Origin: Treponema vincentii
GTDB lineage: Bacteria > Spirochaetota > Spirochaetia > Treponematales > Treponemataceae
NCBI RefSeq assembly: GCF_010365865.1
Contig: NZ_CP048020.1
Location: 2,914,001-2,978,000 of the forward strand
Direction of reading: 5' to 3'
Length of the DNA stretch: 64,000 nucleotides
Notes under the pieces: generated by a model
What the model was told of the DNA's origin: nothing
The model's input: only the letters and a program-made list of their open reading frames with translations
The model's database searches: none
Part shown: one piece after another, positions 28,738 through 38,089 of the stretch
Layout of the letters: every line of letters starts with the position of its first letter
How positions within the stretch are numbered: position 1 is the stretch's first letter
Program-made: the position numbers and the translations under genes

Positions 28738-29640
28738 TTAATTTAATAGACCGGCAGGGTTAAGCGTTGCTCCGTTCCGATAGACGGTAAAATGAAGGTG
28801 CGGGCCGGTGCTCATTCCGGTATTTCCGACCGTTCCAATCTTTGAAGACACGGAAACAAAGCTGCCTTTGGAAGTAAGAATTGTATTAAGGTGTCCGTAT
28901 AAAGTTTGATATCCTGAATGATGGCGGATCATAATGTAATTTCCATACACGGTACTGTATCCGGTCGCAATAACCTGCCCGTTTAATGCCGCATAAACAG
29001 CGGTTCCTTTAGGAGCTGCCATATCCATACCGTTATGAAAGCTTCGCTGACCGCTGAGGAATGGATTATCCCGCCAGCCGTAACGAGAAGTGATATAATA
29101 ACTGCTATGCAACGGCCTTCGGAAAAGATCACCGTTGATTTCCTGCAAGGTAGCCCAATCAAGTTTGGCATCGGGCAAAAAGATAATAGAGGCCGTTTCT
29201 ATCGTGTTATCGGTAAGCGTATTTATTGTTGCAAGTTTTTCCAAGGAAATTTTATATTTGTCGGCAATAGATTCAGGCGTATCGCCTTTTTTTACCGTAT
29301 AGGAAATACCATCAATAGATGGTATCTTTAATATTTGACCGATTTGAAGTGTCCGCGTATTTTTGAGTTTATTAAGGCTGATAATCGCATCCTGACTTAC
29401 CCCGTATTCGGCAGCGATGGTGCCGACTATATCACCTTGTTTAACCGAATATGCCCGATAATACAAGGACTGAGGAGCAGGAGACACCTCATGTTCTTCC
29501 GGTAATTCAGCAGGCAGAGAGGTGCCGCCGCCTACACCATGGTCAAAAGCGTCATTTTTGCCGCTATCGGACAACCATAAAACGAGGAATACGGAAGCGA
29601 AACATATAATACCAAAAATAAAAATACGCGTTACTTTCAT
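28738..29640 (-). CDS. LysM/M23 peptidoglycan endopeptidase
   Basis: An N-terminal membrane anchor (IFIFGIICFASVFLVLWL) is followed by two LysM modules (about 60-106 and 113-158) and a LytM/M23 domain. Zinc ligands are in SFHNGMDMA and TGPHLHF, with the GYG-type H(x)H segment IMIRHHSG. The layout matches periplasmic amidase activators or endopeptidases acting on peptidoglycan. ATG at 29640 is chosen over a GTG four codons upstream. Catalytic residues appear complete. Confidence 0.9.
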   Translation of the reverse strand: MKVTRIFIFGIICFASVFLVLWLSDSGKNDAFDHGVGGGTSLPAELPEEHEVSPAPQSLYYRAYSVKQGDIVGTIAAEYGVSQDAIISLNKLKNTRTLQIGQILKIPSIDGISYTVKKGDTPESIADKYKISLEKLATINTLTDNTIETASIIFLPDAKLDWATLQEINGDLFRRPLHSSYYITSRYGWRDNPFLSGQRSFHNGMDMAAPKGTAVYAALNGQVIATGYSTVYGNYIMIRHHSGYQTLYGHLNTILTSKGSFVSVSSKIGTVGNTGMSTGPHLHFTVYRNGATLNPAGLLN

Positions 29641-29698
29641 TTTAATAATCACTTAGGCCTATTTGTATAATTATACCACGTATTGGGAAAAAATCAAG

Positions 29699-29829
29699 CG
29701 AGCTTTTGCAAATAGGCAGGGCATCTACTGCGTTACTGCACAAAAATTAATCCTCAACGTATCAAAGATACGCCTGCGGTTAATTTTTGCTCGCGCCTTG
29801 TATCTGCCTCGCCTATTTGCAAAAGCGCT
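29699..29829. repeat. 130-bp imperfect palindrome, MITE/REP-like
   Basis: Three nested perfect arms share one centre near 29765: CTTTTGCAAATAGGC (29703-29717) with its complement (29811-29825), CAAAAATTAA (29741-29750) with TTAATTTTTG (29780-29789), and CGTATC-aaa-GATACG (29758-29772). The intervening bases also pair in part. It sits between the pgsA-like stop and the M23 gene. The regular design suggests a dispersed non-coding element, not a simple terminator. A plus-strand frame across it is chance. Confidence 0.75.
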
Positions 29830-29867
29830 GGATATGCAGAACTGCCACGTACGGCGTAACAATGAGG

Positions 29868-30461
29868 TCAATTTTTGGACTTGCCACGGATACTCTTCCT
29901 ATATGATACAAGGTAGTCGATAAACGAGCAAACCGACAATAAGGCAGCGACCCAGTAAATACTTTTGTTGATAATAATCATCGTATCGGTAACGGATTTT
30001 TCCGCAAGCGAAAATACAATCAGCAGTTCAATCAGCAGCGTAAAACCTTCAGCAAGAATATAGCATACCGTTTTAGTCTTGCCACCTTTTTTCGCACCGA
30101 TGGTAATACCATTCCCTCGTGCAAGCATCCGTAAAAATAAAATATTTAACTCACGATATAAAATAATGATAAAAACAGGCAGCGGCACATAACCTGACAG
30201 CATAAACGCCAACAACACCGTCAGATTTGCAAATACATCCGCAAAGGGGTCGAATAACTTACCGAAATCGCTCACTTGCTTCAACTTACGAGCGTAGTAT
30301 CCATCTAAAAAATCGGTAAACTCCATGTAAATAAACAGCGGTATAAGAATAAGCATTACTGTTTGTTCCGATATTCCTACATAACGCGGAAGATAATAGA
30401 TACAAATAAAAAGAGGAGCTGCGACCATTCTCGTTGCAGTAAAAAAATTTGCGATGTTCAT
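29868..30461 (-). CDS. CDP-alcohol phosphatidyltransferase, PgsA-like
   Basis: An integral membrane enzyme of 197 aa with the complete CDP-alcohol phosphotransferase signature DFLDGYYAR-x8-G-x3-D-x3-D (DFGKLFDPFAD). About six transmembrane helices. The most likely role is phosphatidylglycerophosphate synthesis from CDP-diacylglycerol and glycerol 3-phosphate. Because treponemes also use such an enzyme for the final choline phosphotransferase step of phosphatidylcholine synthesis, and LicCA lies in this window, that is an alternative. The repeat element lies just beyond its stop. Confidence 0.85.
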   Translation of the reverse strand: MNIANFFTATRMVAAPLFICIYYLPRYVGISEQTVMLILIPLFIYMEFTDFLDGYYARKLKQVSDFGKLFDPFADVFANLTVLLAFMLSGYVPLPVFIIILYRELNILFLRMLARGNGITIGAKKGGKTKTVCYILAEGFTLLIELLIVFSLAEKSVTDTMIIINKSIYWVAALLSVCSFIDYLVSYRKSIRGKSKN

Positions 30462-30551
30462 AGTTTAAGTATCCAACATTAATTTGGTTTTATCAACTTG
30501 TATTCTTCTTATACCAAGTTTTTCTATTATTGATTATCGGCAGCAATACTG

Positions 30552-30600
30552 AAAAAAAAAGCCGCTCGATACCAAGTAATACCTTTGATATCGGGCGGCT
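30552..30600 (-). terminator. Rho-independent terminator of the FKBP gene
   Basis: On the minus strand GCCGCCCGATA pairs with TATCGAGCGGC around a 15-nt loop, and a run of nine T follows. It lies 20 bp after the FKBP stop. Confidence 0.85.
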
Positions 30601-30620
30601 CTTTTCGTAATTTTTTACGC

Positions 30621-31385
30621 TTACTTTGCCGGTTTTTCAGCTGCAGGGGGTAGGATTTCCAATAATTCAACTTCAAAAACTAACGTTGAATTAGGCGGAA
30701 TAACCTGCGAAACACCGCGTTCTCCATAAGCAATTTTAGAGGGGATATAAAGCTTATATTTTGAACCGACTTTCATCAGCTGTAAACCTTCCGTCCAACC
30801 CGGAATAACGGCATTTAACGGAAATTCAACGGGATTCCCACGGTCGTAGGAGCTGTCGAAAACCGTACCGTCAAGTAATGTTCCTTTATAATGTACTTTT
30901 ACCGTGTCGGTTGGCAAAGGTAAGGGGCCGGTTCCTTCGGTAATAACTTCGTATTGCAGGCCGCTTTCGGTTGTCTTTACACCGTCATTTTTTGCATTTT
31001 TTTCAAGAAATTCTGTTTCTTTTGCCAAGTTTTCCGCTGCCTCTTTTTTATGAGCAGCTTCGCTTGCCCGCTGTAATACCTTCTGTGCAGCAGCAACATC
31101 TACTTCTTTGTTCTTTTCGACATCCTTTAAACCTTTCACCAATTCACCGTAATCGACAGCCAGTTTAAAGTCTTTAAGCGATGTTCCCATCATAACACCA
31201 AACGCATACCCGACTTCTTTTTTCGTCGGAGGAGGAAGCTCTTTTCCTTCCTCTGTTTTGGTTTCTTCCGCGTTAGTGCCTGCTGCCGGAGCAGCAGTCT
31301 CGGCTGCCGATTGCTTTTTACAGCTTACTGTAAAAGAAAACACAAGAAGTGCCGCAGCAATAATCGATAGAATCTTTTTGTTCAT
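30621..31385 (-). CDS. FKBP-type peptidyl-prolyl isomerase lipoprotein
   Basis: The N-terminus is a lipoprotein signal with lipobox FTVSC (Cys about 22). An Ala/Glu-rich linker and a helical FKBP-N dimerisation region (about 55-130) follow. The C-terminal FKBP domain has VHYKGTLLDGTVFDSS, IPGWTEGL and the AYGERG loop. This is the FkpA/Mip layout of periplasmic foldases. ATG start; own terminator. Confidence 0.93.
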   Translation of the reverse strand: MNKKILSIIAAALLVFSFTVSCKKQSAAETAAPAAGTNAEETKTEEGKELPPPTKKEVGYAFGVMMGTSLKDFKLAVDYGELVKGLKDVEKNKEVDVAAAQKVLQRASEAAHKKEAAENLAKETEFLEKNAKNDGVKTTESGLQYEVITEGTGPLPLPTDTVKVHYKGTLLDGTVFDSSYDRGNPVEFPLNAVIPGWTEGLQLMKVGSKYKLYIPSKIAYGERGVSQVIPPNSTLVFEVELLEILPPAAEKPAK

Positions 31386-31476
31386 TTTTCACATCCATAA
31401 ATAATAAAATTAGGTTTTATGACGATACTAACAATGACTAAAAAAGTCAATGTTTTATGGTAGAAATGGAGAAAAA

Positions 31477-31911
31477 ATGCGGATACTTATTGTTTGTATT
31501 ATATATGCTATCGCAGTCACGGTTCTCGGTTCAATTGCCGTCAAAACCTTTTTAAATATAAAAGCGAAAAATGACCCGCTGCAGCGGCAGTACTTTTTTA
31601 CCGCACTTATCTTCTTATTTCTCCTCATCATTTCTTTTATTGCAATCCTTTTAAAGCTGAAAGGCGATATACTTATCGGCAACGGCTCAGGTTCAGACAT
31701 CTTTATAGGGTATTCCGATAAAACCGGCTATGGTCTTATTGGTTTTATCATCTTAATTATCCTTGGAATAGCAGCAATCGTCTTATTTGATCGGTTCTTC
31801 CTCAAACGGAGATCAAAAACCGAGCAAGAATACCGCACACGTCGAAAATTAGCCATCGCTATCGTCATAATTCTGATAGGAACGGTCGCAGCGCTGAAAT
31901 TGATTTGGTAA
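31477..31911 (+). CDS. Small membrane protein of unknown function
   Basis: A 144-aa protein with four hydrophobic segments and a short Arg/Lys-rich loop before the last one. GGAG lies 8 bp before the ATG at 31477, which is preferred to an ATG nine codons upstream. It is transcribed away from the FKBP gene. No family recognised. Confidence 0.65.
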   Translation: MRILIVCIIYAIAVTVLGSIAVKTFLNIKAKNDPLQRQYFFTALIFLFLLIISFIAILLKLKGDILIGNGSGSDIFIGYSDKTGYGLIGFIILIILGIAAIVLFDRFFLKRRSKTEQEYRTRRKLAIAIVIILIGTVAALKLIW

Positions 31912-31958
31912 CAAGCACGGTTTTATTCGTACGGAGGATTTTATACCGCCGTTTTTCT

Positions 31959-32050
31959 ACCGCCACGGATGGCGGTGGCTCCATACAGTAGCGATGTTTT
32001 GGTATATCCACAACATCGCAATCAAAACTATACACGGATGTATGGTTTTG
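31959..32050. promoter_or_regulatory. Three consecutive hairpins before the WYL regulator
   Basis: Three inverted repeats follow each other: ACCGCC-acggat-GGCGGT (31959-31976), GCGATGTT...AACATCGC (31991-32019) and CAAAACtATAC...GTATgGTTTTG (32023-32050). An in-frame extension of the WYL gene crosses them but its residues look non-protein-like. They may form a leader RNA structure or operators. Confidence 0.45.
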
Positions 32051-32091
32051 ACAAAGGCTCCGCGCCGAGGATGTTGATTGAAATTTTATCT

Positions 32092-33027
32092 ATGAAACTT
32101 GAACGGATTCTTGAAATCATTATCTACTTATTAAATCATGAAAAAGTCTCTGCAAAATACTTAGCCGAGTATTTTAATGTATCGGTGAGGACTATTCAGC
32201 GTGATATGGCGAGTATCGCTGAAGCCGGTATACCGGTGTATACATTAGGCGGAAGGTACGGCGGTTATGCCGTTTTAGAACATTATAAAATAAAGAACCT
32301 CACTATCAAAAACAGCGAACAGCAAATCATTGTCAATGCATTGGAAAGCCTTGCAACGTCATACACAAACGAGAGCTTAAACTCTTTAATCAAAAAATAC
32401 AATGCAATTATCGAAAAAGGAGACGGGCAAAAAGTCTTTTGGGATTTTAGTGTTACAAAAGAAAATAAAAAAGTACAAGATTTCAATCTGCTGTTGGAAA
32501 AAGCTATAAGCGATAAAAAATATATCGTATTCGATTATCGTAATTCAGAAGGAAAAAGTTCGCATATTTGTGCGGAACCGCTTGCCATTCATTACAAATG
32601 GTATGCGTGGTATTTGTTTACATACCTTAAAGAAACAAAAGAGTATCGAACTTTTAAAGTTGCACGGATTCAAACGCTTGCCATCTCAAAAGAAACTGCC
32701 GCTGCAAATCACGGTGATATACAGCAGAGGATGAGAGAAGCCGAACTTGCGTATTACAAGACCTGCATTGATATAGAAATCGTTTTTTCCGAAGCGGAAA
32801 TTCCCCTCATCGAAGAGTATTTTCCCGACTCCGTTATCGAAACGCTGCCGTCTCAAAAATATAAAACCCATATCCGTGTTCCTGCAAAAGAACGGTTGTG
32901 GAAGGCCTTACTCCTCAGCTTCGGGAATGCGGTTACCGTCGTATCTCCAAAAGATTATCAGGCGGAACTTGTAAAAACAGCAAAAGGTTTTTTAGCTAAT
33001 TACGATAATACTCAATTTTGCTTATGA
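32092..33027 (+). CDS. WYL-domain transcriptional regulator
   Basis: A DeoR/HTH_11 winged helix (MKLERILEIIIYLLN..., recognition helix VSVRTIQRDMASI) is followed by a WYL domain (AEPLAIHYKWYAWYLF) and a WCX C-terminal extension (SPKDYQAELVKTAKGFL). Such regulators sense a nucleic-acid-like or other ligand through WYL and often control defence or stress genes. ATG at 32092 is chosen because the protein then starts at the helix-turn-helix; no strong Shine-Dalgarno is seen. It is followed by a DUF3784-like membrane gene. Confidence 0.85.
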   Translation: MKLERILEIIIYLLNHEKVSAKYLAEYFNVSVRTIQRDMASIAEAGIPVYTLGGRYGGYAVLEHYKIKNLTIKNSEQQIIVNALESLATSYTNESLNSLIKKYNAIIEKGDGQKVFWDFSVTKENKKVQDFNLLLEKAISDKKYIVFDYRNSEGKSSHICAEPLAIHYKWYAWYLFTYLKETKEYRTFKVARIQTLAISKETAAANHGDIQQRMREAELAYYKTCIDIEIVFSEAEIPLIEEYFPDSVIETLPSQKYKTHIRVPAKERLWKALLLSFGNAVTVVSPKDYQAELVKTAKGFLANYDNTQFCL

Positions 33028-33063
33028 AATGAATAAACACGCTAACGTGCTCGGAGGTGCTTT

Positions 33064-33429
33064 ATGTTATATATTATTTTACTATTAATGTTCCTTTCAT
33101 TCGCCGGCGGCGGTATTATAATTAGAGAATTAAAAGCATACGACTTAATAGCGGGGTACAATACTATGCCGGATGAAGAAAAGGCACAATATGATATTGA
33201 ATCGGTCGCAAATCAGTTAGGTATACTATTATATTTTTTTGCGTTATTAGCTGCGATTGTAATGATATTGTTTTATTTTGCTCACCTTTCTTTACCAATG
33301 AAAGAGCTAATAATGTTTTGCTATGTAGCAATTATTTTGTTTATACTAGGTATAGCTATGTTGGTATTTAATAAAAAAAAAATATTCGTAAAATTCTTCC
33401 GGTTTTCATTATTTACAATGTTGTTATGA
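33064..33429 (+). CDS. DUF3784-like small membrane protein
   Basis: A 121-aa protein with three hydrophobic segments. The GYNTMPDEEKAQYDIE segment after the first helix is characteristic of DUF3784 proteins, common in Firmicutes. GGAGG lies 6 bp before the ATG. Very AT-rich compared with the housekeeping genes. Function unknown. Confidence 0.75.
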   Translation: MLYIILLLMFLSFAGGGIIIRELKAYDLIAGYNTMPDEEKAQYDIESVANQLGILLYFFALLAAIVMILFYFAHLSLPMKELIMFCYVAIILFILGIAMLVFNKKKIFVKFFRFSLFTMLL

Positions 33430-33492
33430 TAGCATCATTAATACCGGCTTTCTTGAAGCTGGTAAAAAACTTTTGTAAAAAAATGTAATTTT

Positions 33493-33515
33493 TTTATCCA
33501 ATTACGACAGATAGC
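33493..33515 (+). repeat. 23-bp direct repeat, left copy
   Basis: Identical over 23 bases, in the same orientation, to 47191-47213; it begins TTTATCCAATTACG and ends ACAGATAGC. The two copies bound the accessory region from 33.5 to 47.2 kb. It lies just beyond the DUF3784-like gene. Confidence 0.7.
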
Positions 33516-33526
33516 GGTTCCTTTTT

Positions 33527-34468
33527 TTATTCCATCGCTCCGACAAGATAAAGATATTGAATTGGCAGCCCATATATTTCAGCTTCTTCAATATTTTCAA
33601 CCTTGGGAAAATAGGTGTAGGTACGCCCGTCGATAAGTTCAATAATAATCATAAAGTCAGGCTCGCTATCGGGTACATTAGGATTTAAGCTGTAGGTTGC
33701 CTTTTTTATATCTTCCAGCCTATTCGGTGCAATGTAGCCAATGTTTTCAGTTTGGCCTGCAATAAGTTTACAAATGAATTGTTCAGCCCGTCCTTGGAAC
33801 ATATCCATACATTGGAATACGATATATTCAGGTTTAATATACTGCAAACAAGAAGCCGCATCATGGGCTTTAAGAGCTTTTACAAAACCGCTCAATAATA
33901 TACTGTAAACATCTGATTCATCATCGGTTTCTTTTAGCACATAGTCGCTAATGCGGACAAATTTTTCATTTTTCCACTTAAAAATCATACAATCAAGTTG
34001 GTTTATCATTACCGCAAGCGAAGTGTTGTCCCGCAGCGGATAAAAACGTATCAAATCATTCATACCTTGAAATGCAGGGCTTTTTTTGATCTGTTCTTTT
34101 ACGGTTTTTATGTCGAAATCGTTCGTTTCGGAAATTTTGCCTTTATTGTAAAGATAAAAGACTCCAGAGCCGGCACCGTCGTAACTTACCAAAATAAGTT
34201 TTTTACCGCCTTTTACATCCCAATAGCACATTTCAAAACCGTACTTGCTTTTAAGGCTCAAATACCGGTTTTTCTCATCGCAGACCTCAATGTACGAATC
34301 TCTGTTTGCCGTATCCAAGTTAAAATTATCAAAAACAGGCTTTAATGCTTTTTCAGGTAAGAGTTTAAAGAGCGTTTTGATCGTTACAGGTTCCTCTGCA
34401 AAAAGAGCGGAAGCTCCTGCAGTTAAAACGGCAAGAGTGAAAATAATCGATACAATTTTTCTATTCAT
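33527..34468 (-). CDS. Secreted protein of unknown function
   Basis: A signal peptide (SIIFTLAVLTAGASALFA, cleavage at FAEE) precedes about 290 residues with mixed alpha/beta character. No lipobox or catalytic motif seen. It lies 29 bp downstream of a second secreted gene in the same direction, so the two form a small unit. Likely periplasmic. Confidence 0.7.
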   Translation of the reverse strand: MNRKIVSIIFTLAVLTAGASALFAEEPVTIKTLFKLLPEKALKPVFDNFNLDTANRDSYIEVCDEKNRYLSLKSKYGFEMCYWDVKGGKKLILVSYDGAGSGVFYLYNKGKISETNDFDIKTVKEQIKKSPAFQGMNDLIRFYPLRDNTSLAVMINQLDCMIFKWKNEKFVRISDYVLKETDDESDVYSILLSGFVKALKAHDAASCLQYIKPEYIVFQCMDMFQGRAEQFICKLIAGQTENIGYIAPNRLEDIKKATYSLNPNVPDSEPDFMIIIELIDGRTYTYFPKVENIEEAEIYGLPIQYLYLVGAME

Positions 34469-34497
34469 ATTGTGTTAACTCCATATTGCAAGCCTGA

Positions 34498-35064
34498 TTA
34501 CTCGGCTTTTTTGTAACGGGTCGTAACAAATGTCAATAGACCGTTTTCGATAACACATTTTTCCCAATTAGGTTTTTGGCCTTGACCGTCAAAAAAATCA
34601 ACCGTTCCGATTTGTACCCATAACTCACCGTTCCTGTCTTCCCAAGGCTGAGGTTTACCAAGCATCATCATACCATGACGGAGCGTGATTACCCCCGCTT
34701 CGACGGCTTTATCAATTTTTTCTTGAGGTACATTATCAGGAATCGACATAAGCATATAAATCATACCGTCTTTACAAATTTCCAACACAGAGTTTATCCT
34801 AGTCTTTCTCTCGCGTCGTTCTTCTTCGACTGCAGCTGTATTATTTTTATCGATGAAATCAGGCAACGTGTTTAGATACTCCTCGGCATTAAGGAACGTA
34901 GTTCTGCCGCTTTCATCCATACTCATAATTGAATGAAATACCCATTTTCCTACATAGGACATAGAATTCTCCTTATTTTTTTCTGCAAAAAGCAGAGAAT
35001 TAAAGCCCGTAAAAAGTGCAATACTTAGCATAATCAATGTGATGTTCTTTTTCATATTAAACAT
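34498..35064 (-). CDS. Secreted protein of unknown function
   Basis: A 188-aa protein with a signal peptide (ITLIMLSIALFTGFNSLLFA). The mature part includes SYVGKWVFHSI and a C-terminal beta region (GLLTFVTTRY), suggesting a small lipocalin-like or immunity-like fold, but this is weak. GGAG lies 9 bp before the ATG at 35064, which supports that start over one three codons later. Cotranscribed with the following secreted gene. Confidence 0.7.
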   Translation of the reverse strand: MFNMKKNITLIMLSIALFTGFNSLLFAEKNKENSMSYVGKWVFHSIMSMDESGRTTFLNAEEYLNTLPDFIDKNNTAAVEEERRERKTRINSVLEICKDGMIYMLMSIPDNVPQEKIDKAVEAGVITLRHGMMMLGKPQPWEDRNGELWVQIGTVDFFDGQGQKPNWEKCVIENGLLTFVTTRYKKAE

Positions 35065-35517
35065 AGTTTTTCTCCGTAATATCTTATGTTTATTATAAAA
35101 CTTTAATAACTAACCATCAAACCCCTTGAAATACAAGGATATTTGCAAGAGAACAGATTGAATTTACTACCAATTTACTACTTTTGAGGAAAGAACCTTG
35201 ATGTGCTGTAAAAACTCTTACAGATAGAAACATTTTACCACAGATAGCACAAAGCAGGTTGTGGGGATCAAAATTAAATAGGAAATCTTAAAAGCGGTGA
35301 TCTTTCGCTTCTCTAAAGGAAGCATAGAAACACCGCTTTTTTCATGCCCATGTTACGAAGTAGAAGTAAATAAGAGCTTGAAATACAAGGCTTTCATAGG
35401 GCGATTTTGAGAAAGTAAGGGTAATATACCTTTTCTTTCAAAATTGCCCTTTTACTGCATAACAAAATTGCACTGCCATAAAAACAAGTATGGCGTTTTT
35501 CAGTCAAGACATCACAA
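35065..35517. other. Gene-free boundary region with hairpins and a repeat
   Basis: No convincing gene. CTTGAAATACAAGG occurs twice in the same orientation (35125-35138 and 35377-35390). AAAAGCGGTG pairs with CACCGCTTTT (35290-35340), a bidirectional terminator-like hairpin. A larger stem formed by CGATTTTGAGAAAG and its partner (about 35400-35450) lies just after the protease gene. It separates the secreted-protein pair from the defence cassette. Confidence 0.55.
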
Positions 35518-38070
35518 CTACTGTTTATTATTTGATAGTTCGATTTCAATTTCACCACTTTTAACAGCCAATTCAATTTCAGTACGTATCGGTTCATAGA
35601 TTGGTATGTCCTGATTGATAGCCTCAAAACTAATGGCTAACGAATACTTTGCTTTAAACAACCCTCCCCAACCTTTATGACCACGAACTGCAATGCAAAA
35701 GGCATCACTCAATTGATGAGATTTGACTATGCACCAATCCTTTTGGAGAGTACCATTTTTTCGTGAATATCCATACGCTATACCCCGATTAGTTGCCTCT
35801 CCTAGTACCCAATTAAAATCACCATCATCATCAATTATGGATCCTGTTTCAAAAATACGACGAGCAAATGTATCTGCATTCTCTCCAATCCGACTACAGC
35901 ACCAATCTAACCATGTTGACAGATACCCTTTTACATAGCGCCGAGTACGGCGAGGGTTCGCTGCATAAGAAAGAGTAACTTCAACTAAAATATCATAATC
36001 CTCACCAATATTAGATAACTCTTCTGGGATAGGAACTTGAAAAATATGAGCCTCATCATCACCAAGTTCCATTTGAAAGGGTGTTACTAAGGTTATTCGA
36101 TACTCGTTATTATGTGTAGCACGTTCAATATCTGGAATACCATATCCTATATGGCGTAGCGTAGAAACACACTCTTCCTTACTTATATTATTAACATTCT
36201 TGGTCCATCGGGCAGATTGAGCTATTAACGCTCTATATAGTAGTGCCGGTGATTCTGGCAAGACCTTTTCAATCTGTGATGCGATGTAAGTAACTTTTGG
36301 TGTTGAAAAAGATGTACCCACCTGATCATGTGCAAAAGCAGGCCCTTCCGGAGATTTACGAATTAGTTCCGGACATACCTCATAAGGAGTTGTAAATTGA
36401 GGTGGAAAACTTTCTTTAATGTATACATGTGTTCCGCCATATTCGACTACTTCAGGTTTTAATACATCCCATATACCTGGTCCCGAGCGTGAGAATGAAG
36501 AAATCTCCATTTGCTTTCCCAAGGCAACAAAATCATCCGTCTCCATTTCAGTCGCTGACACAGAGCCAACAGTGATTGCCTGTAGACTCTGCGCTGGATT
36601 TGAAATTCTACACAACTCTCTATCAAGATATTCTGGATAGGGATATCCCGCTTGCCAATAAGCTGATATTATATCTGTAGAAATATTCCCAGATGCTTGT
36701 ATGAACAGGACGTCATTATTGTAAGACTGACTATCAATTTCAGCAGCCCAAGAAGTCATATGCTTCATTTCGCAAGAATTACGGCTCCCAATAGAATGAT
36801 TAAATATTTTGGTTGGCGGTGCACCCTCAATACTATATTTTTGGACTGCAATAGCTACTGTCTTGGGTGGATATATATCCTCTGGTAGACAATTGTTTTT
36901 ATCAAGAATTCGCATGTTTCGAATCCAACAAGGAAGTTGATAAACTCCATCTGTAGGAACTGTCTTTGGGTACAAGATTGCTCCAGTCACTCGTGTTCCA
37001 TGTCCCCCTCCAGCAACTTCGTCACTTGTTTCCATATTATCTGGGAGCAAACTGATAGATTCACCACTAATAATTGCTGATTTTAAATACTTATGTTCTT
37101 CTTGAACTCCACTATCCATTACACAAACAATGGGAGCAGATTGGATAGGAGCTTCAATTTGTACGTTTTCAGTAAGAATATCGTTATTTTCGGGAGCTTC
37201 TCCCATAACTATTGTTTCCGCTTCAGATACTTCAAATATATACGCAAAATTCAACACTAAGTCAAGCAAACATTTACCGGATATTTTTAAACGTGCTGAA
37301 AAACTATCAGGTAAATCAGTCATTACTGATGTGCCATCGGCGAGTTGCATAATTTCACCACTATAGTCATCAATAAAATTTTCTATTGCTTCCTCTCGTT
37401 TCATCTTGATTTCGTCCCAAGTCATATAGGCAGCATTAAATTTTTCCGTCCACCGTTGCTCACGAATATAATAGTGTTCGTCGGTTTCACCATCTTTACG
37501 TTCGGGACGTTTTGGTAATTCGATGTTTCCGCAACAGCTTACACCAATATCGATTATATATACTCCATCTTGTGAAATAGTTGCCCATTTTTCATAGAGT
37601 TCTTTCGACAAAATCCGTTTAAGCCTATCATCGTCTTCGCAGAGTGCATAGACTCTTGCTGGCGAATTGCACCTTGCGGTTATATTGGTAATAAAAGCAT
37701 CAGCTTTTTCATTTAAAACCGAAAGGTCAATATCTTCCGTAGCAACTATAATAAAGCCTTCCTCAATTTCGCAGACAATTTCAAATCCTAGTCCGCGTAG
37801 GAAATCAATATCAGCAGAAGGATCTATTTCTAACAGGATGGGAATGCCCGTTTCTATTCTGGGTAAGGTGTTTTCTAAGCGTTCTGCACGTCGCTCTTTC
37901 CAAAAGCGGGACAATTCAGCAGAGCGACGTTTTACATATCCACCATGATCAATTCGATTAATAATATTCTTCTTCGTCTGGGTAGATGTTGTGCCGCCGC
38001 CATGCAATTTAGGTTTCCCTTGAAATAAAAGCGGAAGAGGCAAATGTGTAAAATCTTTATTTTCTGCCAT
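35518..38070 (-). CDS. Subtilisin-like (S8) serine protease, IetS-like
   Basis: An 850-aa protein whose S8 domain occupies about residues 310-610. Catalytic Asp319 (VCVMDSGV), His357 (GGHGTRVTG) and Ser587 (GTSFSTP), and the oxyanion Asn462 (QASGN), are all present. The ~300-residue N-terminal region and ~240-residue C-terminal region are family-specific. There is no signal peptide, so it is cytoplasmic. It is paired, 19 bp apart, with an AAA+ ATPase, the arrangement of IetAS, known as an Agrobacterium plasmid-maintenance toxin-antitoxin pair and listed among anti-phage defences. A GGAGG Shine-Dalgarno lies 8 bp before the ATG. Confidence 0.88.
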   Translation of the reverse strand: MAENKDFTHLPLPLLFQGKPKLHGGGTTSTQTKKNIINRIDHGGYVKRRSAELSRFWKERRAERLENTLPRIETGIPILLEIDPSADIDFLRGLGFEIVCEIEEGFIIVATEDIDLSVLNEKADAFITNITARCNSPARVYALCEDDDRLKRILSKELYEKWATISQDGVYIIDIGVSCCGNIELPKRPERKDGETDEHYYIREQRWTEKFNAAYMTWDEIKMKREEAIENFIDDYSGEIMQLADGTSVMTDLPDSFSARLKISGKCLLDLVLNFAYIFEVSEAETIVMGEAPENNDILTENVQIEAPIQSAPIVCVMDSGVQEEHKYLKSAIISGESISLLPDNMETSDEVAGGGHGTRVTGAILYPKTVPTDGVYQLPCWIRNMRILDKNNCLPEDIYPPKTVAIAVQKYSIEGAPPTKIFNHSIGSRNSCEMKHMTSWAAEIDSQSYNNDVLFIQASGNISTDIISAYWQAGYPYPEYLDRELCRISNPAQSLQAITVGSVSATEMETDDFVALGKQMEISSFSRSGPGIWDVLKPEVVEYGGTHVYIKESFPPQFTTPYEVCPELIRKSPEGPAFAHDQVGTSFSTPKVTYIASQIEKVLPESPALLYRALIAQSARWTKNVNNISKEECVSTLRHIGYGIPDIERATHNNEYRITLVTPFQMELGDDEAHIFQVPIPEELSNIGEDYDILVEVTLSYAANPRRTRRYVKGYLSTWLDWCCSRIGENADTFARRIFETGSIIDDDGDFNWVLGEATNRGIAYGYSRKNGTLQKDWCIVKSHQLSDAFCIAVRGHKGWGGLFKAKYSLAISFEAINQDIPIYEPIRTEIELAVKSGEIEIELSNNKQ

Positions 38071-38089
38071 AGTAGTACCTCCTTATATA

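Noticed and set aside
29663-29923. 86-codon plus-strand frame
   Set aside because: It runs through the palindromic repeat and into the antisense of the PgsA-like gene; no Shine-Dalgarno or protein-like pattern.
35394-35627. 77-codon minus-strand frame at the end of the protease gene
   Set aside because: It overlaps the protease gene in another frame and covers a hairpin; composition is not protein-like.
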